A stretch of 64,000 nt of DNA, from the NCBI RefSeq assembly GCF_001634365.1, contig NZ_CP014578.1, positions 1,116,001 to 1,180,000 on the forward strand, in the 5' to 3' direction. Numbering within the stretch: position 1 is the first letter of the stretch; every line of letters begins with the position of its first letter. The stretch is from Paraburkholderia phytofirmans OLGA172. Lineage in GTDB: Bacteria; Pseudomonadota; Gammaproteobacteria; Burkholderiales; Burkholderiaceae. The position numbers and the translations under genes are program-made. The notes under the pieces were generated by a model, which worked only from the letters and a program-made list of their open reading frames with translations, was not told the DNA's origin and ran no database searches. This document shows, in pieces, positions 26,342 to 34,723 of the stretch.

Positions 26342-27241
26342 TTGGCACACATAGATCCGATTCGTGACGAAGATTCGCGCGGCATACTGCGCCGATCGAC
26401 ATGCAGCCTATGCTATTCAAGCGCTAATCTCGGCTGGGATTCGTTGTTTGCTTCCGTCCAATATGAATTTCCGTTCCAAGCCGATATAGACCCGGTTCGG
26501 CATCATTTGCTCGTATTTCACAGAAACGGTGGTGCTCGCGTAAGCGGATATGCGGGAGACAAGGCAATTCGACGAAACGTACCAGCGGGCGGGATCTACT
26601 TCTGGCCGGCGCACCGCGGATTCGGCATTAATCTCGAGTCCAGCGTCGAGACGATGCATCTGTATCTGCATGGCGATGTGTTCGACGCATGCTTACGCGA
26701 AAGGGGTGGGGATGGAATAGAGGCGATGCAACTTCTACCGGAAATGTGCGTTCAGGATGCTTTGCTACTCGAAATTGGCACCGAGGTTTCGCGGCTGATG
26801 GAGTCAAAAGCCAAAGGTGTCGGACTCTACATCGACACGTTGGCCTTGGCGATATCCGAACGGTTGATTTCGCGCCAGCTAAAACGATACGTGTCTACAC
26901 AAGGAAAATTACAGTGTCCACCTTTGTCGCCGGTCAGATTGCATGCGATTACGGAGTATGTCGATGTAAATCTGTGTGAGGAGATCAGTCTTTCCCAGTT
27001 GTGCGCGCTGGCGGGCATGAGCGCGTCGCATTTCGTGCGGCGGTTCAACGCTGCTCTCGGACAGTCTCCTTACCAGTTCGTATTAAGTCGTCGCATAGAG
27101 TCGGCGAAGCGATTACTTGCGAGAACAGATCGTCCGATAGCCGATATTGCCCTGGATTGCGGATTTTCACATCAGGAGCACTTAACCAACGCGTTTCGCC
27201 GTCGAGTGGGTACGACGCCAGCAGCCTACCGTAAAGCGTAA
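26342..27241 (+). CDS. AraC/XylS-family transcriptional regulator, C-terminus altered by IS66
   Basis: The protein has 299 residues. I chose the TTG at 26342 because AAGGAG lies seven bases before it. A variable N-terminal domain is followed by the two HTH motifs of AraC proteins: ISLSQLCALAGMSASHFVRR (about residue 220) and PIADIALDCGFSHQEHLTNA, then FRRRVGTTPAAYRK. The last codon and stop (GCG TAA) come from the IS66 end. The original tail, SGAHSSADILDK, lies at 33037-33076. Only about 12 residues beyond the second HTH are lost, so DNA binding may survive. The target gene is unknown. Confidence 0.87.
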   Translation: MAHIDPIRDEDSRGILRRSTCSLCYSSANLGWDSLFASVQYEFPFQADIDPVRHHLLVFHRNGGARVSGYAGDKAIRRNVPAGGIYFWPAHRGFGINLESSVETMHLYLHGDVFDACLRERGGDGIEAMQLLPEMCVQDALLLEIGTEVSRLMESKAKGVGLYIDTLALAISERLISRQLKRYVSTQGKLQCPPLSPVRLHAITEYVDVNLCEEISLSQLCALAGMSASHFVRRFNAALGQSPYQFVLSRRIESAKRLLARTDRPIADIALDCGFSHQEHLTNAFRRRVGTTPAAYRKA

Positions 27242-27286
27242 GCGCACGGCGAACCCATCTTGAACGAAGCGGTATAGCACGTGAGG

Positions 27287-27320
27287 ATAGTGTCCACCAG
27301 GATAGCCAGGTGGACACTAT
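27287..27320 (+). promoter_or_regulatory. 12-bp perfect hairpin over the tnpA start codon
   Basis: ATAGTGTCCACC (27287-27298) and GGTGGACACTAT (27309-27320) are exact reverse complements separated by 10 bases. The right arm contains the CAGGTGG-like ribosome-binding purines and the first two bases of the tnpA ATG at 27319. In the mRNA this hairpin would hide the start region, a known way for insertion sequences to limit translation from outside transcripts. As DNA it could also be an operator. Confidence 0.6.
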
Positions 27321-27666
27321 GGAAGTAAAGAGAATTCGTCGTACACATGGGGCAGAACTGAAGGCGGCGGTAGTCGACGCCTGCCGCCAACCCGGTGCAT
27401 CAATCGCGGCCGTGGCATTGGAACACGGCATCAACGCAAACCTCGTTCACCGCTGGCTGCGCCAGGCCGAGTGCGCTGCGAACGAGGCAGAGGTCGTTCC
27501 CGCACGTATAGAACTTGCCGGCGGCTTCATGCCGCTGTCGTTGCCCCAGTCGACGCCGGGCGATATCCGCGTTGAAGTACGGCGTGGCGGCAGTGTCATC
27601 ACGGTGAGCTGGCCGGTGCAGGCGGCCAGCGAGTGCGCGACGTGGTTGCGCACCTGGCTCAAGTGA
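27319..27666 (+). CDS. tnpA: IS66-family TnpA (accessory HTH protein)
   Basis: The protein has 115 residues. The first half has an HTH of the IS66 OrfA / IS3 OrfA type (GAELKAAVVDACRQPGASIA, then ALEHGINANLVHRWLRQAEC). The second half ends ASECATWLRTWLK, as in IS66 TnpA. Its exact role is uncertain, but in family members it is needed with TnpB and TnpC for transposition. The stop overlaps the GTG start of tnpB (GTGA). Confidence 0.9.
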   Translation: MEVKRIRRTHGAELKAAVVDACRQPGASIAAVALEHGINANLVHRWLRQAECAANEAEVVPARIELAGGFMPLSLPQSTPGDIRVEVRRGGSVITVSWPVQAASECATWLRTWLK

Positions 27667-27998
27667 TCCGTATCGATGCGGTGTGGCTGGCGATCGATCC
27701 GCTAGACATGCGTGCAGGCACCGACACTGCACTCGCCCGGGTCGTGCAGGTGTTTGGTGCCGCGCGCCCTCATCACGCCTACCTGTTCGCCAATCGCCGC
27801 GCCACCCGCATGAAGGTGCTGGTCCATGACGGCGTCGGTATCTGGCTCGCGGCGAGGCGCCTGAACAGGGGCCGCTTCGTGTGGCCGCAGCCCGGACTGG
27901 GCACCCAACAGTCAATGACGCAGGAACAACTCGCCGCCCTCGTGCTGGGGTTGCCCTGGCAACGTATCGGCGAGGACGGCGTGATCCGTGTGATCTAG
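27663..27998 (+). CDS. tnpB: IS66-family TnpB (IS66 Orf2)
   Basis: The protein has 111 residues and matches the IS66 Orf2 family: VWLAIDPLDMRAGTDTALAR, then PHHAYLFANRRATRMKVLVH, then GVGIWLAARRLNRGRFVWP. The GTG start at 27663 overlaps the tnpA stop, which indicates coupled translation. The function of this small protein is not settled beyond being needed for transposition. Confidence 0.93.
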   Translation: MIRIDAVWLAIDPLDMRAGTDTALARVVQVFGAARPHHAYLFANRRATRMKVLVHDGVGIWLAARRLNRGRFVWPQPGLGTQQSMTQEQLAALVLGLPWQRIGEDGVIRVI

Positions 27999-28060
27999 CG
28001 ACGGACAATCGGTGCTCGTGCCAATTCAGGCGCTGGCGGCCCGCTGGCACAATAACGGGC

Positions 28061-29351
28061 ATGATCGATACGACCCAACTCCAGGACATGGACGCCGCGC
28101 AACTGCGGGCCCTGGCTATGGAGTTGATGTCGGAAGTGCGTGCCCGGGACAGCGAACTGCGCTTCAAGGATGCCCGCATCGCTCAACTCACCCATGAGAT
28201 GGCGGTGCTCAAGCGGTGGAAATTCGCCGCACGCAGCGAGAAGCTTGGCGCAGAGCAGCAGAGCCTGCTGGACGAAGCCATCGATGCCGATCTGGTCGCC
28301 ATTGAGCAAGAGATCGAACAACTGGCCGCCCAGTCGAAGGCCGACGCGATCCCGAACAAACCCCGCCGTATGCCGCTGCCGGCAAACCTGCCGCGTATCG
28401 AAGTTCGTCACGAACCGGAGTCGACAACCTGCGGTTGCGGCTGCCAGCTCAGGCGCATCGGCGAGGACGTCAGCGAGAAGCTGGACTACACACCGGGCGT
28501 GTTTACCGTCGAGCGTCATGTGCGCGGCAAGTGGGTGTGCGCCAGGTGCGAGACCCTGATTCAGGCACCGGTTCCGGCTCAGGTGATCGACAAGGGCATC
28601 CCCACTGCCGGGTTGCTGGCACAGGTGCTGGTCGCCAAATACGGCGACCATCTGCCGTTGTATCGGCAGGAAGGGATCTTCGGGCGCGCCGGTCTCGCCA
28701 TCCCGCGCTCGACACTGGCGCAGTGGGTCGGCATGTGCGGAGTGCAATTGCAGCCGCTGGTCGACGCACTCAAGGAACAGATGCTGCGGCATCGGGTGAT
28801 GCACGCCGATGAGACGCCTGTCGCGATGCTCAGTCCCGGTAAGGGCAAGACACAAAGAGCTTATCTATGGACCTATTGCCCCGGGGCCTTCGAGGATCTG
28901 AAGGCGGTCGTCTACGACTTCGCTGACAGTCGGGCGGGTGAACACGCGAGGGACTTCCTGGGAGACTGGCGAGGGCAACTCGTCTGCGATGACTTCACCG
29001 GCTATAAAGCACTGTTTGCACAGGGCGTGACCGAGCTCGGTTGCATGGCGCACGCGCGGCGCAAGTTCTACGATCTGCATACGGCCAGCAAGAGCGAGAT
29101 TGCACGGGATGCGCTTCAGTACATCGGTCAGCTCTACGAGATCGAACGGGAGGTACAGCAGCTCGCTCCGAACGAACGCCTGGATATCCGGCAACAGCGA
29201 GCGCGTCCCATTGCTGAGGCACTCCATGCGTGGATGACACAGCAACGCGTGCGGGTGAGTGAAGGCTCAGCCATCGCCAAAGCTCTGGACTACAGTTTGC
29301 GCCGATGGGTGGCGTTGACGCGTTACCTCGACGATCCGCAGGTGCCGATTG
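28061..29351 (+). pseudogene. tnpC: IS66-family TnpC transposase, 5' part, cut by the RIT element
   Basis: The first 430 codons contain the N-terminal coiled region with the LZ/HTH part (LTHEMAVLKRWKFAARSEKL), a CGCGC...CARC zinc-binding region, and the catalytic Asp residues in VMHADETPVAML and LVCDDFTGYKALF. The frame breaks in the codons PIDT, just before the conserved NNWCEN that carries the Glu. That end lies at 32758-32988. Without the RIT element the protein would be complete, but as it stands it lacks the third catalytic residue. Confidence 0.92.
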
Positions 29352-29387
29352 ACACCAGTTATGCCGATTCCCGGATTATGCCGCGTC
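29352..29387 (+). repeat. RIT left terminal inverted repeat
   Basis: This 36-bp sequence, ACACCAGTTATGCCGATTCC and onward to CCGCGTC, is an exact reverse complement of 32722-32757. It contains CCGGATTATGCCG, a likely recombinase-binding core. Confidence 0.95.
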
Positions 29388-29451
29388 CCGAAGCCACGGG
29401 CGCATCAGTTGGGCGGATCCCTGTTCCGGGTCGCTCGGATTGTCGGCATTA

Positions 29452-30447
29452 TCAAAGGCCCTCCAGGAAGGCAAGCAAGGGGTCGGGAGGTTTGTAACGC
29501 GTCGGCGCAATGCCGCTCGCATTGGCGTGCGCAAGCGCGCGTTCCTTGAGCCGCATGTCGGCGTGCAGGTAGATCTGGGTCGTCTCAGATGATTCATGTC
29601 CGAGCCAGAGCGCGATCACGGTCAGGTCTACGCCGTGATGCAACAGGCTCATCGCGGCCGCGTGCCGAAGCGTGTGGGGCGTTACTGATTTTTTCTTCAG
29701 CGAGGGGCACGAGAGACGCGCGATTTCGACGTTGCGTGACACGAGTCGCTGAAGAGCATCGGCACTGAGATGACCGCCGCGCGAACTGGGGAAGACAGGA
29801 TCATCTGGTTCGCCTGGTTGATACCGTAGCCATTCTTTCAGGACGGCAACGACATCCGGTCGCAGCGGAGTGCATCGCATCTTTCTGCCTTTGCCGAGGC
29901 AACGGACGTGGGCGCCTGTGCCGAGCACCACATCCTGACGCCTGAGAGAGGTCAGTTCGCTGTTGCGCAGACCCGTTTGAACCGCTACAAGAAGCAGCGT
30001 TCGGTCGCGGTTGCCGATCCATGTTCGTACATCGGGTGCAGCTACCAGGGATGCGGCCTCGCTCTCGGTGAGAAACTCGACGGGGCCGTGTTCACAGCGT
30101 TTGGATGGAATCGCAAGGATGCGCTGACATTGCAGGAACAGCGCGGGCTCGCTGACCGCGACGAACCGGAAGAAGGCATGCACAGCGGCGAGGCGCGTAT
30201 TACGTGTCCGCACTGAATTTCCCCTGTCCTGTTCAAGGTGCTGAAGGAATTTCTCGATCAACGACGCGTCGAAGTCTTCGATCCGCAGTTTTGACGGCAC
30301 GCGCCCGATATGCTTCATGGCGAACGCCAGCAGCAACCGGAACGTGTCGCGGTAACTCGCCACCGTGTGCGAACTCAGACCTTGCTGCTCGAGCAAGCGC
30401 TGGGTAAAGAAACGCTGGACGAGGGATGGAAGGCCGGCGGCGTTCAT
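29452..30447 (-). CDS. ritC: Tyrosine recombinase, third gene of the RIT trio (RitC)
   Basis: The protein has 331 residues. A SAM-like core-binding domain (SHTVASYRDTFRLLLAFAMK) precedes the catalytic domain with TGLRNSELTSL (Arg), GKGRKMRCTPL (Lys), TPHTLRHAAAMSLLHHG (HxxR) and WLGHESSETTQIYLHAD (His and the nucleophile Tyr). All catalytic residues are present. The ATG at 30447 overlaps the stop of the second gene (ATGA), so I prefer it to the upstream frame start at 30453. Confidence 0.9.
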   Translation of the reverse strand: MNAAGLPSLVQRFFTQRLLEQQGLSSHTVASYRDTFRLLLAFAMKHIGRVPSKLRIEDFDASLIEKFLQHLEQDRGNSVRTRNTRLAAVHAFFRFVAVSEPALFLQCQRILAIPSKRCEHGPVEFLTESEAASLVAAPDVRTWIGNRDRTLLLVAVQTGLRNSELTSLRRQDVVLGTGAHVRCLGKGRKMRCTPLRPDVVAVLKEWLRYQPGEPDDPVFPSSRGGHLSADALQRLVSRNVEIARLSCPSLKKKSVTPHTLRHAAAMSLLHHGVDLTVIALWLGHESSETTQIYLHADMRLKERALAHANASGIAPTRYKPPDPLLAFLEGL

Positions 30448-31391
30448 GGCCACTCTCCCGGACAGTTCCTGCTGAGATAGCCTGCCGCAAGTTCAAGCAA
30501 CTCCGGAACCGCTTCGATGTACCAGTACGTAAGACCAACGTTGACATGTCCAAGGTAGGCGGCAAGTTTCGGCAATTCCCGGCTCACGTCCAGTCCGGCG
30601 CGATACCATGCAACCAGCCTTCCAGTCGCGAAACTGTGTCGAAAGTCCTGGAGCCGTGGGCCGTAACCTGCCCGGCCATCCTTTGTCGCTGGCCGTAGAC
30701 CGACCGCACGCGACATTCTGACGAACATGTTGCGCACAGCGCTGGCGTTCAGTCTAATACCACGCTCACCCACCAGGAACGCTTCACTCACCCGTAGAGG
30801 GCAGAGTTGGTCGCGACTCTGCGCGTAGCGTTCGAGTGCCTCGCGGGTCGACTCTTCGACAGGAACAAAGCGCGATTTGCCGAACTTCGATTCCCGAACG
30901 GAGAGTATTCCGTTCACGAGATCAACGTCGCACCGGTCGAGCGAAAGGGCTTCGCCTGGTCTGAGGCCGGTCGCTGCGAGAAGCCCGATGAGCGTCGTAT
31001 AGGCCAGTGCTCGCAAGCCTGTGCGCGAGCGTAGCCGCGCAGCATGAGTCATGAGCAGGGTAATTTCCTGTTCCGTGTAAATATGCGGAGGATTGCGCCG
31101 TCGGCGGGCACTCAGGAGTCCTGCTGGAGGAATCTCATTCCGACTGTCGATGGCGTTCATCCACTTGGCGAATCCTCTCACCTGGGAGAGACGCCGCCCC
31201 CAGGTAGCGCGTTCGACGAGTACGGGCGTCGTTGCCCAGCGAAGAGCCAGATCGGTGGTGATGAACTCGGCACCTTCGTGTTCCAGAAGATCAACGAAAT
31301 GACCGAGTGCCAATGCAGGTTCATAGAATTTCGCCCCGAGCGCCCGGCGCACTGCGACGTACCGAGCGAGGGAGTCACGGATCGCAGTCAT
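30444..31391 (-). CDS. ritB: Tyrosine recombinase, second gene of the RIT trio (RitB)
   Basis: The protein has 315 residues. The catalytic domain shows TGLRPGEALSLDRCD (Arg), ESKFGKSRFVPV (Lys), PRLQDFRHSFATG and AAYLGHVNVGLTYWYIEA (His and Tyr). In the HxxR motif the first His is replaced by Gln (QDFR), which may affect activity or be normal for this subfamily. It starts at the ATG at 31391, which overlaps the stop of the first gene and follows GGGAGG. Translational coupling suggests the three proteins are made in fixed ratio. Confidence 0.9.
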   Translation of the reverse strand: MTAIRDSLARYVAVRRALGAKFYEPALALGHFVDLLEHEGAEFITTDLALRWATTPVLVERATWGRRLSQVRGFAKWMNAIDSRNEIPPAGLLSARRRRNPPHIYTEQEITLLMTHAARLRSRTGLRALAYTTLIGLLAATGLRPGEALSLDRCDVDLVNGILSVRESKFGKSRFVPVEESTREALERYAQSRDQLCPLRVSEAFLVGERGIRLNASAVRNMFVRMSRAVGLRPATKDGRAGYGPRLQDFRHSFATGRLVAWYRAGLDVSRELPKLAAYLGHVNVGLTYWYIEAVPELLELAAGYLSRNCPGEWP

Positions 31392-32620
31392 ATTGCACCT
31401 CCCGTCGTGGGCCACGGGCGTGCTACCCTGCGCAGATCCTCAAACGCAACCTTTGCATAGATCGCGGTACTGTCCTGTGAGCGGTGCCGTAAGACCTCAG
31501 CGATTTCCGCGATCGACGCACCATGGCGAATCATCGTCGTCGCCAGACCGTGGCGGAATAGATGCGCGGCGCCACGGCACGCGGGACGGAATCCGGCACG
31601 AGCGAAAGCCAGACGAACAATGTGGCCAATCGCCGCCGGTCCCGCCAGACCGACGCGCGGTGCCCACATGCGAAGGAAGACCCGTCGCGATGCGCTCGCA
31701 CCTCGATCGTCGCGAAGGTACATGGCAATCGCCTCTCCAACCTCGGATGGCAGCGGGAGATGCTCGACCATTTGCCCCTTACCATGAACGACGAGTTCTC
31801 CGGAACGCCAGTGGATGTCGCCTAGTTCAAGCGCGACGATCTCTCCGGCACGCAAACCGAGCCGCGCCAGCAACAGCAGGACGGCATAATCACGGCTCCC
31901 GCGTGGAGTCGACCGATCAGCAGTTGCAATCAGGACCTCTTCCTGCTCAGGCGTGAGGAACGTTGGCACAGTTGACTGCCGCCACTTGCGAACCGAAGGC
32001 ACCGACTCATACAGGTCTCGTGCCGTCTCGCCATGCAGAAAGAGGAAATGGCAAAACGAGCGAAGGGCCACCGTCATCAGCCGCGTGTACTCCGCCGACC
32101 GGCCTTTGCTGCGGGTAAGGATGTGATTCCGGATCGTCATGGCGTCGAATGCATCGGGCAATATGTCGCCGTCGCCGACATCCTGGCTGTTGAGGAAGTC
32201 GCGAATGAAGGGCCCGTAGACGAGCACCGAGTTCTTCGCAAGTCCACGATCCTGCCGCAGGTAGTCCAGGTACCGCTCGTAGATATGGGTGATCGCAGAT
32301 TGGTCGCCCAATGTCGACGAGAGCACGATGGCTTCGTCACGCAGATAGGCAAGAAACGACCGTAACACGGCAAGCTCGAACTGAACACGCGCTTCAGGAG
32401 CGTCGGTCAGGCGCTCCGTGAAACAAGCCGTAGCGGACTCATCAAGGTCAACCAGTCCGACGTTCGTGCTCTTCATCCACCGAGAGAAGGCAGACAAAAC
32501 CCTTCGTTTCTTGAGAAGCGTTACTTCGGAATAACGTGCCGTCCGTAGACGATCAAGGAATGTATCAATGTGACGGGCGGGCAGCCCGCCCGATGCGCTG
32601 ACTGTGTGTATCGCCTTCAT
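31388..32620 (-). CDS. ritA: Tyrosine recombinase, first gene of the RIT trio (RitA)
   Basis: At 410 residues this is the longest of the trio, with an extended N-terminal region before the core-binding domain (YERYLDYLRQDRGLAKNSVL). Catalytic motifs are LARLGLRAGEIVALEL (Arg), VVHGKGQMVEHLPL (Lys), AAHLFRHGLATTMIRHG (HxxR) and VLRHRSQDSTAIYAKV (His and Tyr). CCAGGAGAAATCAA precedes the ATG at 32620. It leads the operon from a promoter that must lie in the 100 bases inside the right inverted repeat. Confidence 0.9.
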   Translation of the reverse strand: MKAIHTVSASGGLPARHIDTFLDRLRTARYSEVTLLKKRRVLSAFSRWMKSTNVGLVDLDESATACFTERLTDAPEARVQFELAVLRSFLAYLRDEAIVLSSTLGDQSAITHIYERYLDYLRQDRGLAKNSVLVYGPFIRDFLNSQDVGDGDILPDAFDAMTIRNHILTRSKGRSAEYTRLMTVALRSFCHFLFLHGETARDLYESVPSVRKWRQSTVPTFLTPEQEEVLIATADRSTPRGSRDYAVLLLLARLGLRAGEIVALELGDIHWRSGELVVHGKGQMVEHLPLPSEVGEAIAMYLRDDRGASASRRVFLRMWAPRVGLAGPAAIGHIVRLAFARAGFRPACRGAAHLFRHGLATTMIRHGASIAEIAEVLRHRSQDSTAIYAKVAFEDLRRVARPWPTTGGAI

Positions 32621-32721
32621 TTGATTTCTCCTGGCCAGCGTAACAGCCAGCCTGAGAAATCATACGGATTATGCCGGCTCGACAATCACACAGGGGCGTG
32701 TTCGATGCTCTTTGGGACCTT

Positions 32722-32757
32722 GACGCGGCATAATCCGGGAATCGGCATAACTGGTGT
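32722..32757 (-). repeat. RIT right terminal inverted repeat
   Basis: Exact reverse complement of 29352-29387. Its outermost bases AACTGGTGT also rebuild conserved tnpC codons (Asn-Trp-Cys) at the junction, so the precise right boundary could be up to nine bases further in. Confidence 0.92.
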
Positions 32758-32988
32758 GAGAATCAGATACGTCCAATCGCCATCGGTCGCAACAACTGGT
32801 TGTTCGCGGGTTCTCTGCGTGCTGGCCGACGCGCAGCTGCGGCCATGAGTTTGATCCAGTCGGCGAAACTCAACGGCCATGATCCGTACGCGTATCTCAA
32901 GGACGTGCTTACGCGACTGCCGACGCAGCCCGCAAGCCGCCTCGAAGAACTCCTGCCACATCGCTGGCAGCCGTCTCTGCAGGCCTGA
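32758..32988 (+). pseudogene. tnpC: Displaced 3' end of IS66 tnpC
   Basis: The codons ENQIRPIAIGRNNWLFAGSL, then RAGRRAAAAMSLIQSAKLNG, then HDPYAYLKDVLTRLPTQPAS match the IS66 C-terminal domain and end with TGA at 32986. The Glu of the DDE triad lies in the first codons here (CEN). It continues the frame of 28061-29351 once the RIT element is removed. Confidence 0.92.
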
Positions 32989-33028
32989 ACCGAACGCTGC
33001 CGTCAAGATGGGATGACCGGCCGCTTAC

Positions 33029-33076
33029 CGTAAAGCTTCGGGCGCACACTCTTCAGCTGACATTCTGGATAAATAA
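33029..33076 (+). other. TSD and displaced last codons of the AraC gene
   Basis: After the 8-bp duplication CGTAAAGC the frame reads on as SGAHSSADILDK and stops at 33074. Joined to the AraC gene across the IS66 element it gives the original C-terminus. Confidence 0.8.
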
Positions 33077-33412
33077 GTGAGGCAAAGGTGCCTGGTATTC
33101 AATCTCGCATTTAGAGCTGAAACACGGGGATTCCAACCGGTCATACTGGTCGCTCTGCTAACCGAATGGGACCTGTCATGGTGCATTCGATTGTGGGTAT
33201 CTAACTGCCCCCAACGTGGCGCAAGAGACGGTGGGGAGTGCCCATGCGTCCCCGAGCCAGTAGATTGGCACATCGGCTGCCCAGCACGACACCAGGGCAA
33301 CTCTCGCAACAATCCGCGGGGTCTACCTGCTGTCCAAATGATCCGCTGTATATGTGCAGGGGCATATATCTTCAATAGTGCCAAGGCCGCGTACGCGGTT
33401 AGCGCGGGCGGT
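33077..33412. other. No recognisable gene
   Basis: About 335 bases between the displaced AraC end and a LysR fragment. The frame 33077-33631 is open but only its end resembles a known family. No other signal was seen. Confidence 0.5.
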
Positions 33413-33631
33413 CCCGGAGCGTCTCCTGCCGCCGCACTCGACGACTTGCGCCGGGGTTCCATGGTTCGTGTGCTCGCGCCGTACACGCTGGAGAAAATGA
33501 CCGTGTACGCGCAATTCCCTTCTCGAAGATATCTAAGCGCCAACGTGCGTAGCTGGATCGATTTCCTTCAGGCCACGCTGCCGCCAATGTTGAAATCCGA
33601 TGAGCGCATACTCCGGCAACTAGCCGGGTGA
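33413..33631 (+). pseudogene. C-terminal fragment of a LysR-family regulator
   Basis: The codons ALDDLRRGSMVRVLAPYTLE, then KMTVYAQFPSRRYLSANVRS, then WIDFLQATLPPML match the end of LysR effector domains (L..G.LV.VL..Y......YA.FP.RR.L..KVR.F.DFL). No HTH or start is found upstream. It ends two bases before the convergent tfdR-like gene and is unrelated to it. Confidence 0.75.
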
Positions 33632-33633
33632 CT

Positions 33634-34530
33634 TTAGCGCTTGCTCATTCCTTTAGCAAGGAGGGCAACGACCTGTAACGCCGAGTCAACAATCGGAGCT
33701 CTGCGATGTGTGCGAAACACGCAGTTGATCGGGACTGACAGCTTCTTTGGTTCAAGCTCAATGAATGTCACGCCCGGCCATCGAACATGTGCGACTGACG
33801 CTGGCACCAATGCAGCGCCTGTCCCGGCGGCAGTCAGTGCAAGGGCCGCAGTGACGTCTTCGACCTCGGCTGCTATTTTTGGCTCCACCCCTTCCGTTCT
33901 AAACATGGAAACTACCTTGTCGGCGAAACTTGGTCGATCGCCGCGTGGATACAGGATGATGGGCACATCGACCAGGTCTGCCACTACACGGGCACCGGCA
34001 ACGCGTGTGTCCCAAGGGTCCGCAACGGCGACGTGAAGCGTCTCCGACCCAATGTTCCAGCTCGTCACGCCTTCTGTCACCGGATAGAAACGCCCGAATC
34101 CAATATCCACCACTCCTGAGAGGAGAGATTCCAGCTGAGCCTCCTTGGTCATGTGAGCCACGGAGATGGTGGCGTCGGAATACGTCGCAAGGAAAGTCCT
34201 GACGAACGCCGGAACTGTCTCAAAGACAGCAGTCCCAAAGTAGACGAGATTCAGTTCACCCGATTCGCCTCTGGCCGCAGCTTGCGATCGGCGAGAAGAC
34301 CGCTGCACAAGCGCGAGCAACTGACGTGCGTCGTCAAGAAACACCTTTCCCGCAGCGGTAAGTTCAACACCTCGCGCCGACCGCTCGAAGAGCTTTGCCC
34401 CAATGTCGCGCTCAAGAGCCTGGATCTGACGTGTGAGCGGTGGCTGTGATACGTGCAACCTCTGCGCCGCGGTTCCAAAACCTCCCGCTTCCGCGACGGC
34501 GACGAAGTATTTCAACTGTCTGATTTCCAT
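33634..34530 (-). CDS. tfdR: LysR-family regulator of the chlorocatechol operon (TfdR/ClcR-like)
   Basis: The protein has 298 residues. The N-terminus MEIRQLKYFVAVAEAGGFGT, then QRLHVSQPPLTRQIQALERD is that of the CatR/ClcR/TfdR group, whose effectors are (chloro)muconates. I chose the ATG at 34530, matching the family start; an ATG four codons upstream (34542) is possible. It is divergent from tfdCDEF across a 193-base region with a palindromic T-N11-A site at 34605. It should activate tfdCDEF when chloromuconate accumulates and repress itself. The naming as TfdR rather than ClcR or TfdT is by context. Confidence 0.88.
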   Translation of the reverse strand: MEIRQLKYFVAVAEAGGFGTAAQRLHVSQPPLTRQIQALERDIGAKLFERSARGVELTAAGKVFLDDARQLLALVQRSSRRSQAAARGESGELNLVYFGTAVFETVPAFVRTFLATYSDATISVAHMTKEAQLESLLSGVVDIGFGRFYPVTEGVTSWNIGSETLHVAVADPWDTRVAGARVVADLVDVPIILYPRGDRPSFADKVVSMFRTEGVEPKIAAEVEDVTAALALTAAGTGAALVPASVAHVRWPGVTFIELEPKKLSVPINCVFRTHRRAPIVDSALQVVALLAKGMSKR

Positions 34531-34604
34531 GGTGTGCCCCATTTATTTTTTGGCTCTTCGGCGATTGTGAGCAAGTACCTCTCGCTCCGCAACCAGCATC
34601 GGCC

Positions 34605-34619
34605 ATACGGAAACCGTAT
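34605..34619. promoter_or_regulatory. LysR-type operator (T-N11-A palindrome)
   Basis: ATACGG-AAA-CCGTAT is a perfect 6-bp inverted repeat that contains TACGGAAACCGTA, the T-N11-A LysR box. It lies 105 bases before the tfdC start and 75 bases before the tfdR start, the expected place for the recognition-binding site shared by both promoters. Confidence 0.8.
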
Positions 34620-34723
34620 GAGGCACACGGAGTAAAGGTATTGGACCGCACAGGTTCCCAATCCCTATCATGACTTCGCGGGGTGGTTGTCGCCCACGCG
34701 TTCATGTTTTAGACGGAGGAGAA

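Larger units (their letters stand above)
29352..32757 (-). mobile_element. RIT element (recombinase in trio) inserted in IS66 tnpC
   Basis: Three tyrosine recombinase genes lie head to tail on the minus strand, joined by two ATGA overlaps, and the whole is bounded by 36-bp perfect inverted repeats at 29352-29387 and 32722-32757. This is the defining structure of RIT elements described in Cupriavidus and other Proteobacteria. The element is 3.4 kb. Additional shorter copies of the CGGATTATGCCG core occur inside the right end near 32670. All three genes appear open, so the element may still move. Confidence 0.93.
27238..33028 (+). mobile_element. IS66-family insertion sequence carrying a nested RIT element
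   Basis: The ends carry related inverted repeats beginning GTAAGCG with CCATCTTGA a little inside (left 27238, right 33028). An 8-bp duplication CGTAAAGC flanks the element at 27230-27237 and 33029-33036, the size expected for IS66. Without the nested insert the element would be about 2.39 kb. It carries tnpA, tnpB and tnpC; tnpC is cut by the recombinase trio at 29352-32757. It landed at the extreme 3' end of an AraC gene. Confidence 0.94.
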
